Below are positions 47,269 through 58,100 of a DNA stretch of 64,000 nucleotides, in pieces (position 1 is the first letter of the stretch; each line of letters opens with the position of its first letter). The notes beneath the pieces are model-generated. The model was given only the letters and a program-made list of their open reading frames with translations, did no database searches and was not told the origin of the DNA. Both the position numbers and the translations under genes were made by a program. The DNA lies in contig JAPKZQ010000016.1 in NCBI GenBank assembly GCA_026393675.1, positions 25,360 through 89,359 of the forward strand, written 5' to 3'. The DNA is from Acidobacteriota bacterium (GTDB lineage Bacteria; Acidobacteriota; Vicinamibacteria; Vicinamibacterales; JAKQTR01).

Positions 47269-48547
47269 ACGACTGCTTGCCGTCGTACTGGCTGGCGCAT
47301 GTCTGGTCGCGCCTACTCTGCGCGCGGAGCCCGGGCAAAGTGTGACGCCGACCCGCATGACATTCAAGGACGCCATTGCCCGAGCCATTGAGCGCAATCC
47401 ATCCGGCCAGCAGGCGGCGGCGGAAATCCTGCGGGCCGATGCTTTGCTCGGACAGGTCCGCGCCGGGGCTCTGCCGCAGGTGACGGCCAACGTGACGACC
47501 ACCACGCTCAACGGGAGCCGGTTGTTTGGAACAACCGTTTCGACGCCGCAGAATCAGGTGGCGGCGACGGTGACGGCGTCCGCTCCGCTCTATGCGCCGC
47601 TGCAGTGGGCGTTGCGTGTGCAGTTGATGGACAACAAGCAGGTCGCCGAGCTGGCGGCGGTTGACGTGCGCCGCCAGGTGGCGGTGGCGACTGCGCAGGC
47701 CTACTTGGCCGTCGTCGCGCGTCAGCGCGTGCTCGACGCGAACCAGCGCGCTCGTGAAACGGCTCAGGCGCACTACGATTTTGCTCACCAACGGCGCGAA
47801 AGCGGCGCCGGCAGCCGACTCAACGAGCTGCGCGCGCAGCAGTCGGTGTCGAGCATCGACGTGCTGGTCGAGCAGACGCAGGCGGATTTATACCGAGCCC
47901 AGGAAGCCCTCGGTGTGTTCGTGGCAGACAATGGCCCGGTGACTGCCGGCGATGAGCCGTTGCTCGACGTGCCGCCGTCGTTGGATGCGGCGATTGCCGC
48001 GATGTCGACAGAACGCACGGACCTGCGCTTGGCGGCGGGCCGCGAGAAAGCCGCGGCGCGGGTCGTCACCGACAGTTGGAAGGACTGGCTACCCTCGGTG
48101 TCGGGCCTGTTCCAGCCACAGTATGTCAACCCGGGTACGGCGTTTCAGCCTGTCTGGAGCTGGCGCCTCCAAATCTCCGCGAACATGCCAATCTTCGACG
48201 CAGGATCGCGCCGCGAGAAGCGCGCCGAGCGTGAGGTGCTGTTGAAGGAGAGCCAGATCGCCGTCGAGGGGCTGGTTCGCCAGGCGAAGTCAGATGAGCG
48301 GACGGCGGAGAACGCCGTCGCGAGAGCCGAGCGGGCGTGGGCCGCGGCAAAATCGGCGGCGCAGCAGGCCCGCGACGTGGTCGACATCGTTAACATCTCG
48401 TTCAAGGTTGGGGCGTCGACCAATATCGAGGTGATCGACGCGCAACGGGCTGCCCTCGATGCGGACACTGCCGCCGCCGTCGCGGAAGACCAACTGCGCC
48501 AGGCACGGCTGGCCCTGCTGGTCGCGCTCGGGCGATTCCCGCAGTGA
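47261..48547 (+). CDS. TolC-family outer-membrane efflux channel
   Basis: 428 residues. The ATG (47261) lies eight bases inside the RND gene. A signal peptide (LLAVVLAGACLVAPTLRA) is followed by two repeats of long helices and short strands, as in TolC/OprM (AIARAIERNPSGQQAAAEIL, SRREKRAEREVLLKESQIAV and NISFKVGASTNIEVIDAQRA, the conserved second helical repeat). It forms the exit duct of the tripartite pump. A 14-stranded trimeric barrel is expected from the family. Confidence 0.95.
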   Translation: MNRRLLAVVLAGACLVAPTLRAEPGQSVTPTRMTFKDAIARAIERNPSGQQAAAEILRADALLGQVRAGALPQVTANVTTTTLNGSRLFGTTVSTPQNQVAATVTASAPLYAPLQWALRVQLMDNKQVAELAAVDVRRQVAVATAQAYLAVVARQRVLDANQRARETAQAHYDFAHQRRESGAGSRLNELRAQQSVSSIDVLVEQTQADLYRAQEALGVFVADNGPVTAGDEPLLDVPPSLDAAIAAMSTERTDLRLAAGREKAAARVVTDSWKDWLPSVSGLFQPQYVNPGTAFQPVWSWRLQISANMPIFDAGSRREKRAEREVLLKESQIAVEGLVRQAKSDERTAENAVARAERAWAAAKSAAQQARDVVDIVNISFKVGASTNIEVIDAQRAALDADTAAAVAEDQLRQARLALLVALGRFPQ

Positions 48548-48673
48548 GTGATCCGCCACCGCGGGGATTGACCCAGGCCTGACGGCGCGACCCCTCGGAT
48601 GTATGCTGATGCCGGATTGAGCACTCCGACGATGCGCGTCGTTGCTGATTCATGCCCCGCAGGAGGAGTCTTC

Positions 48674-51103
48674 ATGTTGTCCGGATCTGGTCGTTGGCCG
48701 TCCCGTGTGTTGATCGCGACGGTCACCACACTCACCATTGTGACGATGCCTCTCTGGCTCAACGCCCAGTCGGCGAAGCCACCGAAACCGGCGGCAGCCG
48801 AGTCGAAGGCTCAGAGAATCACGTCGACCGATCCCACGCTCCGGCTCAAGGGGTTCGACCAGCACGCCGCGATGAAACAGACATCGCCGTTCAAGGATCT
48901 GAAGTGGCAGTTTGTCGGCCCGAAAAACGTCAGCGGCCGCGCCGTCGACATCGCGGTGGTTGCGCCGAAGGGCAAGACCTACACGATGTACGTGGCCACC
49001 GCGAGCGGCGGCTTATGGAAGACCACCAACGAGGCGACGACGTGGGAGGCCATCTTCGAGCAGGGACCAGCCACCACGATTGGCGACGTCACGGTGGCGC
49101 CGTCCAATCCGAATATCGTCTGGATCGGCACTGGCGAAGCGAACATCTTCAGGAGTTCGCAGGCTGGCATCGGGGTGTACAAGTCGGTCGACGCCGGCAA
49201 GAACTGGAAGCATATGGGCCTGCCGGATACCTACACGATCCCCAGGATTGTGATCCACCCGAGCAATCCCGATGTCGTGTATGTCGCGGCTTCCGGGCAT
49301 GAGTGGACGAACAACGCCGACCGGGGTGTCTACAAGACGACCGACGGCGGCGCGTCGTGGCAGAAGGTGCTCTTCGTCAATGAGAAGACCGGCGCCATTG
49401 ATCTGGCGATCGATCCGGCCGATCCCAACACGCTCTACGCAGCGATGTGGCAGCGCGTGCGCTACAAGTGGAACGACCCGCGCAACTTCGCCGACTACGG
49501 CGGCAGCGGCATCTTCAAGACGACGGACGGCGGGAAGACGTGGGCCCCGATCAACACGGGCCTGCCAGAGGCGAAGCTCCGCGGCCGCATCGGCATCGAC
49601 GTGTGTCAGAAGACGCCGAATGTCCTGTACGCGCTCGTGGACAACTACGAGGTGTCGCGGCAACCCACCGAAGAGGAGAAGAACGACCCCTATGGCGTGC
49701 CGTCAGCCGGCTACATCAAGGGGGCGACGGTCTATCGCTCGGATGACAAGGGTGAACACTGGACGCAGGTAAGCGGCCTCATCAGTCCTGAGCAAAAGAC
49801 GTTCATGGAACACACGTCCAACACCTACGGATGGGTGTTTGGTCAGATTCGCGTGGACCCGAGCAATCCCGACACGGTCTACACGATGGGGCTGGCCCTC
49901 AACGTGTCAACCGACGGCGGCAAGACGTTCAAGGCTCTCGATACGCCAGGCGGCGACCATCACGGCCTGTGGATCGATCCCGACAATTCCGACTACCTCG
50001 TCAACGTCTTCGATCAGGGATTGGCCATCTCCTACGATCGCGGCAAGACCTGGAAGGACTCGCACCTCACGCTGCCGGTGACGCAGTTCTTCAATCTGTC
50101 GTTCGACATGGCCACGCCGTTCCGAGTGTACGGGTCGTCCCAGGATTTCGGCAGCTTCCGTGGCGTGGTGGATCTCAGAGACGGGCGCGACAAGATCCAG
50201 GTGGTGGAGTTCGAGGACGCGCCAGGTGGGGAAGGATCGACCCACGCGATCGACCCCACCGATCCGAACATCGTCTACTCGTCCGGGTTCTACGGCACAC
50301 TGTCGCGCACCGACTTGAGCAAGCCACGGCGCGAGCGGACCAAGCAGCTGTTGCAGGCACGCTATCCAGACGAAGCCGCCTTCAGGGGCGAGTGGCTGGC
50401 GCCGACGATTCTCTCGCCGCACAGCAGCACGACGCTGTACCACGGCATGCAGCAACTGATGTTCTCGCGCGACCGTGGAGACACGTGGGAGATCATCAGC
50501 CCCGACCTCACCTACAACACGGCATCGGAGAAGGGCGACATCCCGTACCACACGATCTTCTCGATCGCCGAATCGCCCCGCCGGTTCGGTCTGGTCTACA
50601 TCGGCACCGACGATGGCAAAGTGCACGTGACCAAAGATGGGGGCAGGACGTGGACGGAGATCATGGCGGGGCTGCCGTACCAGAAATGGGTCTCGCGCAT
50701 CATTGCGTCGGCGTTTGACATCGGCACCGTCTACCTGACGCAGAACGGCAAGCGCGACGACGACTTCACGCCCTACGTGTGGAAGTCCACCGACTTCGGC
50801 AAAACGTGGACGAGCATCGTCGCCAATATTCCGGTGGGGCCCGTCAACGTGATTCGCGAAGACCCGGTCGACAAGAACATCTTGTACGCGGGAACCGACA
50901 CCGGCGTCTACGTGACCACCGACGGCGGAAAGAAGTGGGATACGCTAGGCGCAAACCTGCCGGCCACCTACGTGCACGATCTCATCATCCACCCGCGCGA
51001 CAACATCATCGTCATCGCGACGCATGGGCGGGGGATGTGGGCGATCGACGCGGAGCCGATCAACAAGAAATCGCAGAAGATGCGCCGGTTCTTCGAGAAC
51101 TGA
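48674..51103 (+). CDS. Exported sortilin/VPS10-like BNR-repeat beta-propeller protein
   Basis: 809 residues from ATG 48674, with aggaggag at 48661-48668; the frame further upstream is not preferred. A signal peptide (VLIATVTTLTIVTMPLWLNA) is followed by about ten Asp-box (BNR) motifs of S/T-x-D-x-G-x-x-W type, for example TTDGGASWQ, TTDGGKTWAP, SDDKGEHWTQ, SYDRGKTWKDS and STDFGKTWTSI. The arrangement is the two-propeller VPS10/sortilin-like group common in Acidobacteriota and Bacteroidetes. Sialidase catalytic residues are not evident. Its role may be binding or cell-surface degradation; the function is unproven. It ends three bases before the convergent PPIase stop. Confidence 0.88.
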   Translation: MLSGSGRWPSRVLIATVTTLTIVTMPLWLNAQSAKPPKPAAAESKAQRITSTDPTLRLKGFDQHAAMKQTSPFKDLKWQFVGPKNVSGRAVDIAVVAPKGKTYTMYVATASGGLWKTTNEATTWEAIFEQGPATTIGDVTVAPSNPNIVWIGTGEANIFRSSQAGIGVYKSVDAGKNWKHMGLPDTYTIPRIVIHPSNPDVVYVAASGHEWTNNADRGVYKTTDGGASWQKVLFVNEKTGAIDLAIDPADPNTLYAAMWQRVRYKWNDPRNFADYGGSGIFKTTDGGKTWAPINTGLPEAKLRGRIGIDVCQKTPNVLYALVDNYEVSRQPTEEEKNDPYGVPSAGYIKGATVYRSDDKGEHWTQVSGLISPEQKTFMEHTSNTYGWVFGQIRVDPSNPDTVYTMGLALNVSTDGGKTFKALDTPGGDHHGLWIDPDNSDYLVNVFDQGLAISYDRGKTWKDSHLTLPVTQFFNLSFDMATPFRVYGSSQDFGSFRGVVDLRDGRDKIQVVEFEDAPGGEGSTHAIDPTDPNIVYSSGFYGTLSRTDLSKPRRERTKQLLQARYPDEAAFRGEWLAPTILSPHSSTTLYHGMQQLMFSRDRGDTWEIISPDLTYNTASEKGDIPYHTIFSIAESPRRFGLVYIGTDDGKVHVTKDGGRTWTEIMAGLPYQKWVSRIIASAFDIGTVYLTQNGKRDDDFTPYVWKSTDFGKTWTSIVANIPVGPVNVIREDPVDKNILYAGTDTGVYVTTDGGKKWDTLGANLPATYVHDLIIHPRDNIIVIATHGRGMWAIDAEPINKKSQKMRRFFEN

Positions 51104-51106
51104 CGT

Positions 51107-52204
51107 CTACCTGATATCCAGCAGTTCCACCTCGTAGACCAGCGTCGTGTTCGGGGGGATCACGAAGCGTTTCTCGCCGGGCTTCTCTCTGGCGAAGAAC
51201 CCGCTCGATCCGTAGCTCGTCGGTCCCTGAACGATGACCGTGCGCTTCTCGCCTTTGCGCATGTTGAGGAGCACCTCGTCGAGCCCGGGCGTCACCTTGG
51301 TCTTGCCCATCTCGTAATCGAACGGCTGCGCGGCAGTCCCCGGGACAGGTCGTCCCTCGTCGGCCGAACTGCAGATAGGGCGTCCGCCTAACGACCGACC
51401 CACGTAGACGACCTTCAAGATTCGGCCCGGCTGGACCGCATCGCCCGTGCCTGGGCGCAGGACGACGTAGCGCGCGCCTTTGGCCGAGGTCAGCGCGTTC
51501 GGCCACTCCTTCTTGATCTGCGCGTCCTCCGCCTGGGCTTTTCGCTCGTCGTCTGCCTTGACACGTTCCCTGGCCTGTTCAACCGCCTTCAGGAACGTCG
51601 CGTTGTCCGACTTGAACGCGGCAGCCCTCGATCCGCTCCTGATGATCCGCACCCGTTCCACCGTATCGCCCTGCACGATCGTGTTGACGACATCAAGACC
51701 GGCGACGACGTGCCCGAACACCGTGTAGATGCCGTCGAGGTACGAGCGATCGGCGAGCGTAATGTAGAACTGGCTCGAATTGGTGTGCGGTCCGCTGTTG
51801 GCCATGCCCAGCATGCCTGCGCGGCCGTGGTTCAACGACGGGTCGATCTCGTTTGGAATCGTATAGCCCGGCCCGCGTTCGGTGGCTTTCGGCATGCCAG
51901 TCTGAATCACGTGGCCGGCGACCACCCGGTGCCACGTCGATCCGTCGAAGAACGGGGTTCCGGGTGGCAGAGCCTTGTTCTCGATCGTGCCCTCCGCGAG
52001 CCCGACGAAGTTCATCACCGTCATCGGCGTCTTCTCGAATTCCAACTGAAGGACGATGAGTCCCTTGTTGGTCTGAACCTCGGCGAAGAGGCCGTCACCG
52101 TAGTTGCCCGGCTGTTTGCCGGACTGCGCGTTGATGACGGGGGTCTGCGCAAGTCCCGACGCCATGACGACAGCCGCGAGCGCGGCGAGAGTGAATCGAT
52201 GCAT
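51107..52204 (-). CDS. Exported cyclophilin-FKBP fusion peptidyl-prolyl isomerase
   Basis: 365 residues with gaggaggg before ATG 52204 and a signal peptide (LAALAAVVMASGLAQ). Residues about 40-190 are a cyclophilin domain (PMTVMNFVGLAEG, FFDGSTWHRVVAGHVIQTG, GMANSGPHTNSSQFYITLA, VFGHVVAGLDVV). A charged helical linker (FLKAVEQARERVKADDERKA) leads to an FKBP domain (about 260-365: VVYVGRSLGG, VTPGLDEVLLNMRKGEKRTV, YGSSGFF, IPPNTTLVYEVELLDI). Two unrelated isomerase folds in one periplasmic chain suggest an outer-membrane-protein folding factor. It lies downstream of a TonB-like barrel, a VWA protein and msrB. Confidence 0.93.
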   Translation of the reverse strand: MHRFTLAALAAVVMASGLAQTPVINAQSGKQPGNYGDGLFAEVQTNKGLIVLQLEFEKTPMTVMNFVGLAEGTIENKALPPGTPFFDGSTWHRVVAGHVIQTGMPKATERGPGYTIPNEIDPSLNHGRAGMLGMANSGPHTNSSQFYITLADRSYLDGIYTVFGHVVAGLDVVNTIVQGDTVERVRIIRSGSRAAAFKSDNATFLKAVEQARERVKADDERKAQAEDAQIKKEWPNALTSAKGARYVVLRPGTGDAVQPGRILKVVYVGRSLGGRPICSSADEGRPVPGTAAQPFDYEMGKTKVTPGLDEVLLNMRKGEKRTVIVQGPTSYGSSGFFAREKPGEKRFVIPPNTTLVYEVELLDIR

Positions 52205-52285
52205 GCCAGGGCCCTCCTCGGCCAGAAGAAGCCCCGATTGTAGTCGAAGACCAAACGTCTTCTATGGGCCTCATCTTGCCGATTA

Positions 52286-52510
52286 GCGCAAGTTCTCGTC
52301 ACCCCGGCGGCATCCGGGGTCCCCAACGCGGCAGCCGCGTTGGGGTGGCGTCCGGGGTCCCCAACGCGGCAGCCGCGTTGGGGTGGCATCCGGGGTCCAG
52401 AGAGGTACACGACTGGATTCCGGCGTACGCCGGAATGACGGAATGGAAGGGACTCTTCCGGCGCCGATTGCTGGCGCGGGCAGTCGGCGGTTTGAGGCGA
52501 AGCTTCGCTA
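52286..52510 (-). repeat. Dispersed palindrome-rich repeat, copy B (expanded)
   Basis: Read on the minus strand it starts with the TAG stop of msrB (52508-52510) and ends ...gacgagaacttgcgc, matching copy A at 42584-42722 in full. It is longer because of two internal 38-bp units and a 10-bp stretch near the ctctctgg sequence. The flanking genes are unrelated to those at copy A. Similarity includes the bases directly at the stop codon but none of the upstream coding sequence. Confidence 0.85.
52321..52396. repeat. Two tandem 38-bp hairpin units inside copy B
   Basis: 52321-52358 and 52359-52396 differ at one base. Each contains a perfect hairpin with 12-bp arms (ccccaacgcggc / gccgcgttgggg) around one base. 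They are absent from copy A, so they expanded after the two copies separated. Confidence 0.9.
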
Positions 52511-52921
52511 CTCGGCCGGCTTGAAGGTCAGCGCCGCGCCATTGGTGCAGAAACGGCGTCCGGTTGGTTTCGGGCCGTCCGGGAACACATGACCCAGGTG
52601 ACCGCCGCAGCGCCGGCAGTGCATCTCGATGCGCAACATGCCATGCCTGCGGTCCTCGGTAAACGCCACCGCGTTCTCGACCGATGTCCAGAAACTCGGC
52701 CATCCACTGCCACTGTCGTACTTCGTGTCCGACGAAAACAGCGCCTGCCCGCAGCCGGCACAGTCGAACATGCCGCCGCGCTTCTCGGCGTTCAGCGGAC
52801 TCGACCCCCTGAATTCGGTATCGTGCTGGCGCAGCACCGCGTACTGCAGGGGCGTCAGGGACTGCTTCCAGTCCTGGTCGGTCTTGGCGACTTCGAAGAC
52901 GCCGTCTGGTGGGTGTGCCAT
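52508..52921 (-). CDS. msrB: Peptide-methionine (R)-S-oxide reductase MsrB
   Basis: 137 residues. Zn-binding CxxC pairs (CAGC and CRRC), the SGSGWPSFW block and catalytic Cys in RRFCTNGAAL are all present. It reduces methionine-R-sulfoxide in proteins. No signal peptide is seen, so it probably acts in the cytoplasm. The start is 16 bases after the VWA gene stop, suggesting one transcript. The TAG stop coincides with the first bases of repeat copy B. Confidence 0.97.
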   Translation of the reverse strand: MAHPPDGVFEVAKTDQDWKQSLTPLQYAVLRQHDTEFRGSSPLNAEKRGGMFDCAGCGQALFSSDTKYDSGSGWPSFWTSVENAVAFTEDRRHGMLRIEMHCRRCGGHLGHVFPDGPKPTGRRFCTNGAALTFKPAE

Positions 52922-52937
52922 GGCAAAGAAACGGGTC

Positions 52938-55085
52938 TCATTTTCGGATGTAGAGCGTCATGCGCGGAAACGCGAACGTGCCGGCGATATCGTCGACGAT
53001 GTTCACCTGGCAGGTGTACAGACCCGGCTGCAGCTCCGACGCCGGGATGTCGAGCTGGAACGCGGCGGCCTTCCGGTCGGCAGACGTCAGCACCGGCACC
53101 TCGATAAGCGGGGTCTCGTAGGCCTTTTGCTGACCGTGGAAGAAGGTGACGCTGGACAGCACCCTGATGGGCCGCTCAGCCGGGCTGGCGGCGGCTGGTG
53201 CGGCCGACGGTGGCGCTCCAGGCTGTCGGTCAGCCGGCGGCGCCGGGGCCTGCGCCGGATCGTACATCTCGTAGTAGAAGTAGAGATGCTGATCGCTCGG
53301 AATGACCCGTGCGACGTTGGCAACCAACTCCTGACCGTTGCGGAGCAGCGGGTTCCGATCGTCCTTTTTCGACACCGCCGCCAGGTTCGAGCCGAGGACC
53401 ACCGAGCTGATCTTCACCGGGCTCCTGTCGAGATCCGGAACCACCAGGGAGGTTTCGAACGAGCCCATCGTGCCGCCCTGGTTCTCGCGGATCACCACCT
53501 TCAGCCGATACGTGCCAGGCGGCAGCTCGAAGCTGGTCGCGTACTGCACGGCCTTGCGCTCGGTGTTTTCGGTCGATCCCAGCGCCAGGTTGACCGTGTC
53601 GCGCATCCGGGCGACGGGGATCTGTCGCGAGTCAACCAGCACGCCCAGCACATCGAGCGTGGCCTTGCTCTTGTCACCCGCCTTGGTGAATGGCACGCGT
53701 GAGCCCGGGACGACGAGCCACACCGGCACGTAGTAGTGGTTCCCCTTCAGGCGGAAGTAGGCCGACGAGGCGTAGACCGGCAGGTCGGTGACCGACAGAT
53801 CCGAGGCGAGTTGCTCCATCAGCAACTGCTCGCGGTCGTCTTTGGTTGAGTGTGTGAAGTCGCGTTGCGCATAGTAGCCAACCCGGTACTCGAGTTTCAG
53901 GTCGGTCCTTTTCAACTGGATTCGCACGCGGCGGAACCGACCGTCACGCGACGTGTTCGTGCTGCTGTAGCCGAGGACGTAGTACGCCGACGTGTCGGCG
54001 ATCACCCGATCGAACACTCCGCCGAAGTCGTTGCGATCGAAGAACGCCCGCCCGCCGGTATCCTCTGCGAGCGACGACAACGCATCCTGCGACGCGCTCA
54101 TCGAACTAAACGCGCTCGACACGCCCCGTCCGTTGAACGCGGACACGCCCCGCGTGCTGGCACGGCTGGCATCGCCACCCGGGACAACGGCCTGCAAGCC
54201 CCGCATATCGGCCGAGTAGATCGACAGGTTCGTGCGGACGGCCCGATCAATCACCCCGCGCATCGCGACGCGATTGTCCATGCCGGTCTGATTCATGCCG
54301 CTGCTGAAGTAGACCAGCGACTTCTTCTGCTGGATGCCCGAGAGCGCATCAACCATCGACCGGAGCGCCTGCAGGCGCCGGTCGGTGTTGAACATGTTGA
54401 ACTCGGTGTCGTCGGCGACGAAGGCGCCATTCGTATCGTCAGTGGTCGCATCCGGATCGACCGCCACCATCTCCTCGAACCCCATGCCCTCGATGCCGTT
54501 CAATCGATCGATGGTATTGAGCAGCACGTTCTTGTCCGACGTGAAGTCCTGCGCGACGTCCAACGACGAGGCGTACGTCACGATGGCGACGGTGTCGGCC
54601 TGACCCACCTTCGTGTTCACGTAGTCCCGCGCGGCATCCAGCGCCCGCTGTGTGTCCTCCACGGCCATTGAGCTGAGATCGAACATCAACACGACCAGCC
54701 GCCGGTCGTGCATATCGACGACCGGACGCCCGACGAGCGGCGCAGGAAGCGGTTTGCCGACGCCGCCGAGGATCGTCGGGATCGCCGATGGCGGCGGAGG
54801 ATTGTCCGCGGCGTCGACCTCTTCGAAATCAAACGTGTCGACGGTCTGTGGCTTGCCGTCCTCGAGCACAATGAAATCGTCGCGCTTCAGGCCCTTGACG
54901 ACGGTGCCGTTCTTGTCGCGCACGACGACATTGACGGTGACCAGGTCGACGGCCGACCGGAAGACGGCCCGCGGCTTCTGGGGCGGCGGGGCCTGGCCCG
55001 CAGCGGCCCCGAGTGTCGTCGCGCACACAGCCGCGCCGAAGAGCAGCAGGAACAACCGGAACACGGAGTGACGTGGCGATCGCAT
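52938..55085 (-). CDS. Acidobacterial VWFA-related domain protein
   Basis: 715 residues from ATG 55085 with ggag upstream. A signal peptide (LFLLLFGAAVCATTLGAAA) is followed by FRSAVDLVTVNVVVRDKNG and GLKRDDFIVLEDGKPQ, the conserved opening of the VWFA-related acidobacterial family (TIGR03436 type). The von Willebrand A domain follows (VVLMFDLSSMAVEDTQRALD, IVTYASSLDV, LVYFSSGMNQTG) and then a beta-rich C-terminal half. The MIDAS DxSxS is only partly kept (D-L-S-S-M). Such proteins are exported and probably bind other proteins at the surface. It lies 18 bp downstream of the TonB-like gene. Confidence 0.93.
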   Translation of the reverse strand: MRSPRHSVFRLFLLLFGAAVCATTLGAAAGQAPPPQKPRAVFRSAVDLVTVNVVVRDKNGTVVKGLKRDDFIVLEDGKPQTVDTFDFEEVDAADNPPPPSAIPTILGGVGKPLPAPLVGRPVVDMHDRRLVVLMFDLSSMAVEDTQRALDAARDYVNTKVGQADTVAIVTYASSLDVAQDFTSDKNVLLNTIDRLNGIEGMGFEEMVAVDPDATTDDTNGAFVADDTEFNMFNTDRRLQALRSMVDALSGIQQKKSLVYFSSGMNQTGMDNRVAMRGVIDRAVRTNLSIYSADMRGLQAVVPGGDASRASTRGVSAFNGRGVSSAFSSMSASQDALSSLAEDTGGRAFFDRNDFGGVFDRVIADTSAYYVLGYSSTNTSRDGRFRRVRIQLKRTDLKLEYRVGYYAQRDFTHSTKDDREQLLMEQLASDLSVTDLPVYASSAYFRLKGNHYYVPVWLVVPGSRVPFTKAGDKSKATLDVLGVLVDSRQIPVARMRDTVNLALGSTENTERKAVQYATSFELPPGTYRLKVVIRENQGGTMGSFETSLVVPDLDRSPVKISSVVLGSNLAAVSKKDDRNPLLRNGQELVANVARVIPSDQHLYFYYEMYDPAQAPAPPADRQPGAPPSAAPAAASPAERPIRVLSSVTFFHGQQKAYETPLIEVPVLTSADRKAAAFQLDIPASELQPGLYTCQVNIVDDIAGTFAFPRMTLYIRK

Positions 55086-55103
55086 GATGTAACTCCGTTC
55101 GGG

Positions 55104-58100
55104 TTAGAAGCTGAAGCGCGCAATGATCTGCACGCTGCGCATGGATCGCATCGAGACGACCCTGCCAAAGGTCAGTGAATTGAACACGGTACCGATGGAG
55201 CCCCACTGCGGCATGTTCAGCACGTTGTTGGCCTGGATGCGCAACGACATGCTCCGGTTGCCCGCGTACCGCATGCTCTTCGACATGGACATGTTGAACG
55301 TGGTATTGGTGGGGCCGGTGATCAGGTTGCGCGCCGAGTTGCCGAACGTGCCCGCCGCCGGCACCGAGAAGGCGGCGGTATTGAAGAACAGCGCCATCGT
55401 CGGGTTCGACAGGTCGATCGCCTGGCCGTTGTAGTCGGCGCGCAGCGTGCCGTTGGTGCCGCGGCTGATGTCGGAGGACGCGCCGATAATTCTGGCCGTG
55501 AAGGGACTTCCAGAGGCGTAGGACAACGTTCCGTTCAGAATCCAATCGCCGACGATTTTGTTGAGCACGCCTTCGCCAGCCAGCCACTTCCGGTTTGCGC
55601 CAAACGGCAACTCGTAAGCAAAGTCGGCCGACACGCGATGGCGCTGATCGAAGCTCGAACGGCTCCACTCGGCCGCCAGGTTCTGATCGTTCTGCGCCAC
55701 CACGGCGCCGCCGCCGCCAATCGACGAGGCGTCATCCATCGACTTCGACAGCGTGTAGGTGACACCTCCCGAGAAGCCCATCGACAATCGCTTGCGCACC
55801 CGCATCGACAGCGCGTTCATGATCGACGTGCTGCCCGACGATTCCCAGGTGAACGCCTGCACGTTCGGGATGCGCAGGCCGCTCGGGCCGCGGTTCGGAG
55901 CCCGCAGCAGATCCAGCGACGAGCCCTTCGTGCCTGTATAAGTGAGACCCGCCGACCACGTGCGGTTGATCTCGCGCTGCACGTCGACGTTCCAGATCTG
56001 CACGTATCCAATGTTGTAGTTGGGATCGACACCAAACGTGTTCGTCGTCGTGTTCGCCGGCGGCCCTGGGGCAAACACGGTCGCCATCAGCAGCGGCGTC
56101 GTCGCCGCCCCGATCACCGTGTTGGTGGTGGCGAACGGCGGCTGACCCGCCAGCTTCTGCGCCATCGACATGTACGGCACCGAGGCGTAGTTGATGCCAT
56201 ACCCGCCGCGCACCGTCGTCTTCTGGTTGGCTCGCCACGCCACGCCCAGACGCGGGGCCACGTTGTTCCGATCGGGATGGACGATGGTCAGCGGGAAGGC
56301 GCCGGTATAGGGCCCGGTCTGGCCGGCCTGTACCGACGTGGCCGCCGAGAAGTCCGACGGGACGTCCAACGTCACCAGGCGATTGTCGGCTTCCGTGTAC
56401 GGCGATTGATACTCGTACCGCAGACCGAGACTCAACGTGACGGCACCTGAGAAGCGGTAGTCGTCCTGGAAGTAGGCCGAATACGATCGCGCGTGGAAGC
56501 TCTCGAGCCCGGGGCCGTACTGCAGTGTGGCCTGTTGAGGCAGCCCCAACAGGAAGTCGGCAAAGTCGAGACCCGTCTGATTTCCAGTGCCCCCACCGGT
56601 GTAGGCACCCGTGAACGTGAAACTGCCACGCGCGTTGGCATTACTGCGGTTCTCCGAGAGCAGGCTCTGGAAGTTGCCGCCCCACCGCATCGTGTGCTTG
56701 CCCTTCATCTTCATCATCGAGCCGTTGATCGCGAGGGTCTGGTTGAGGCTTTCCGTTGGATTGACGTCGCGCAACGACGACAAGCCGCTCGAGAAGGTCA
56801 CCGTCGGGACACCCCAGTCAAACGGATCAGGCGACACGCCGACGATTCCCGCCGCCCCAGCGACATTGGTGACGCCGCCAAACTGGTTGGTGGTCGCGGA
56901 CTTGCTGCGGTTGAACTGCACCGACAGCGTGTTCATGAATCCCCATTTGCCAAACGACAGATTGACCGGCACGTTCCAGCCCGTTCGGTGACTCGCGCCC
57001 TGGATTCCAGGAAACCCTGTCAACTGCGAACTGTCTGACCGGCTGAACTGAACGCCGAGATTCAGGTTGACGACGTTGTTCATCATCGCGCCGCGTCCGC
57101 CCCCGCCGCGTCCGCCGCCGCCACCCCCCCCGCCGCGTCCGCCGCGCCCGGTCGGTGGGGTGCCAAACGTCCGCGTAAACCGGAAGTTGATGTCGTCGCC
57201 GTTGCTGATGGTCGTGCTAGACAGGTGGTAGTTCTGCGTAGCGCCTGCCTGGTTTGGCGCCGGAATGTACTGGAGGAGCGCTGCCGACGCCGGGCTGATC
57301 CGGTTCGCGGGAATCTGGTTGCCCGGGAACGGGAGCCCCGTCAGCGGATCGATCACAGATGTTGACAGTGGCGAGAAGTCGCCGGTCCGCGATGCGAGAC
57401 TGGGCACCTGCGAATAGGAATCGTACAGATTGGAACCGTGGCTGCCCGAGTAGTTGAGGAACCACGACGTGCGCGTCCCGAGATCAAAGAGTCCGGGGAT
57501 CTTTGCCGGTCCGCCGATGGCAAAGGTGTAGCGCTGATTCAGAAAACTGGGCTGCGCCGGCGACTGACCGTTGAGCGCGTAGGGCTGCGCGTTGAGCATC
57601 GAGCCGCCCAGGGTGTACGACGCCTGCCCGCTTGGCCGATTGCTCCTGATATTGCCGAAGCCGGGCCGCCCGCCACCACCCGCGCCGCCGCGGCCGCCGC
57701 CGCCTTCACCACCGCCGCCACCTCGACCGCCGCCACCACCGCCACCCGGACCGCCGCCAAGGCCAAATGCGCCGGCCGCGAATCCGCCGCCCATCTGCCC
57801 CATGCCTGGCAGGCCGCCCTGGCCCTCGCCGCCGGCCCCGCCGATGCCACCAAATCCGCCCTCGCCACCCATGCCGCCCCGGCCGCCTTCACCGCGTCCT
57901 CCAAACAGGAACGCGTCGTTCATCTGTGTGTTCGATCCAAATGTCGTCACAGACTCCGACACCGATTCCGCGGTGAATCCGGCTGGCAGGCTCAAGTGCT
58001 GCGCCACGGCTTGCGCGTCTTCCGCCGCGCCAATTCCTCCTGCATCAGCTCCTGTTGCGGCTCCAACCCCGGCGGCCTGGCCCCGCTGACCCGCTCGGGC

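Noticed and set aside
45163..47511. 782-codon minus-strand frame
   Set aside because: Antisense to the RND pump; composition rich in Arg, His and Asp without hydrophobic or domain pattern.
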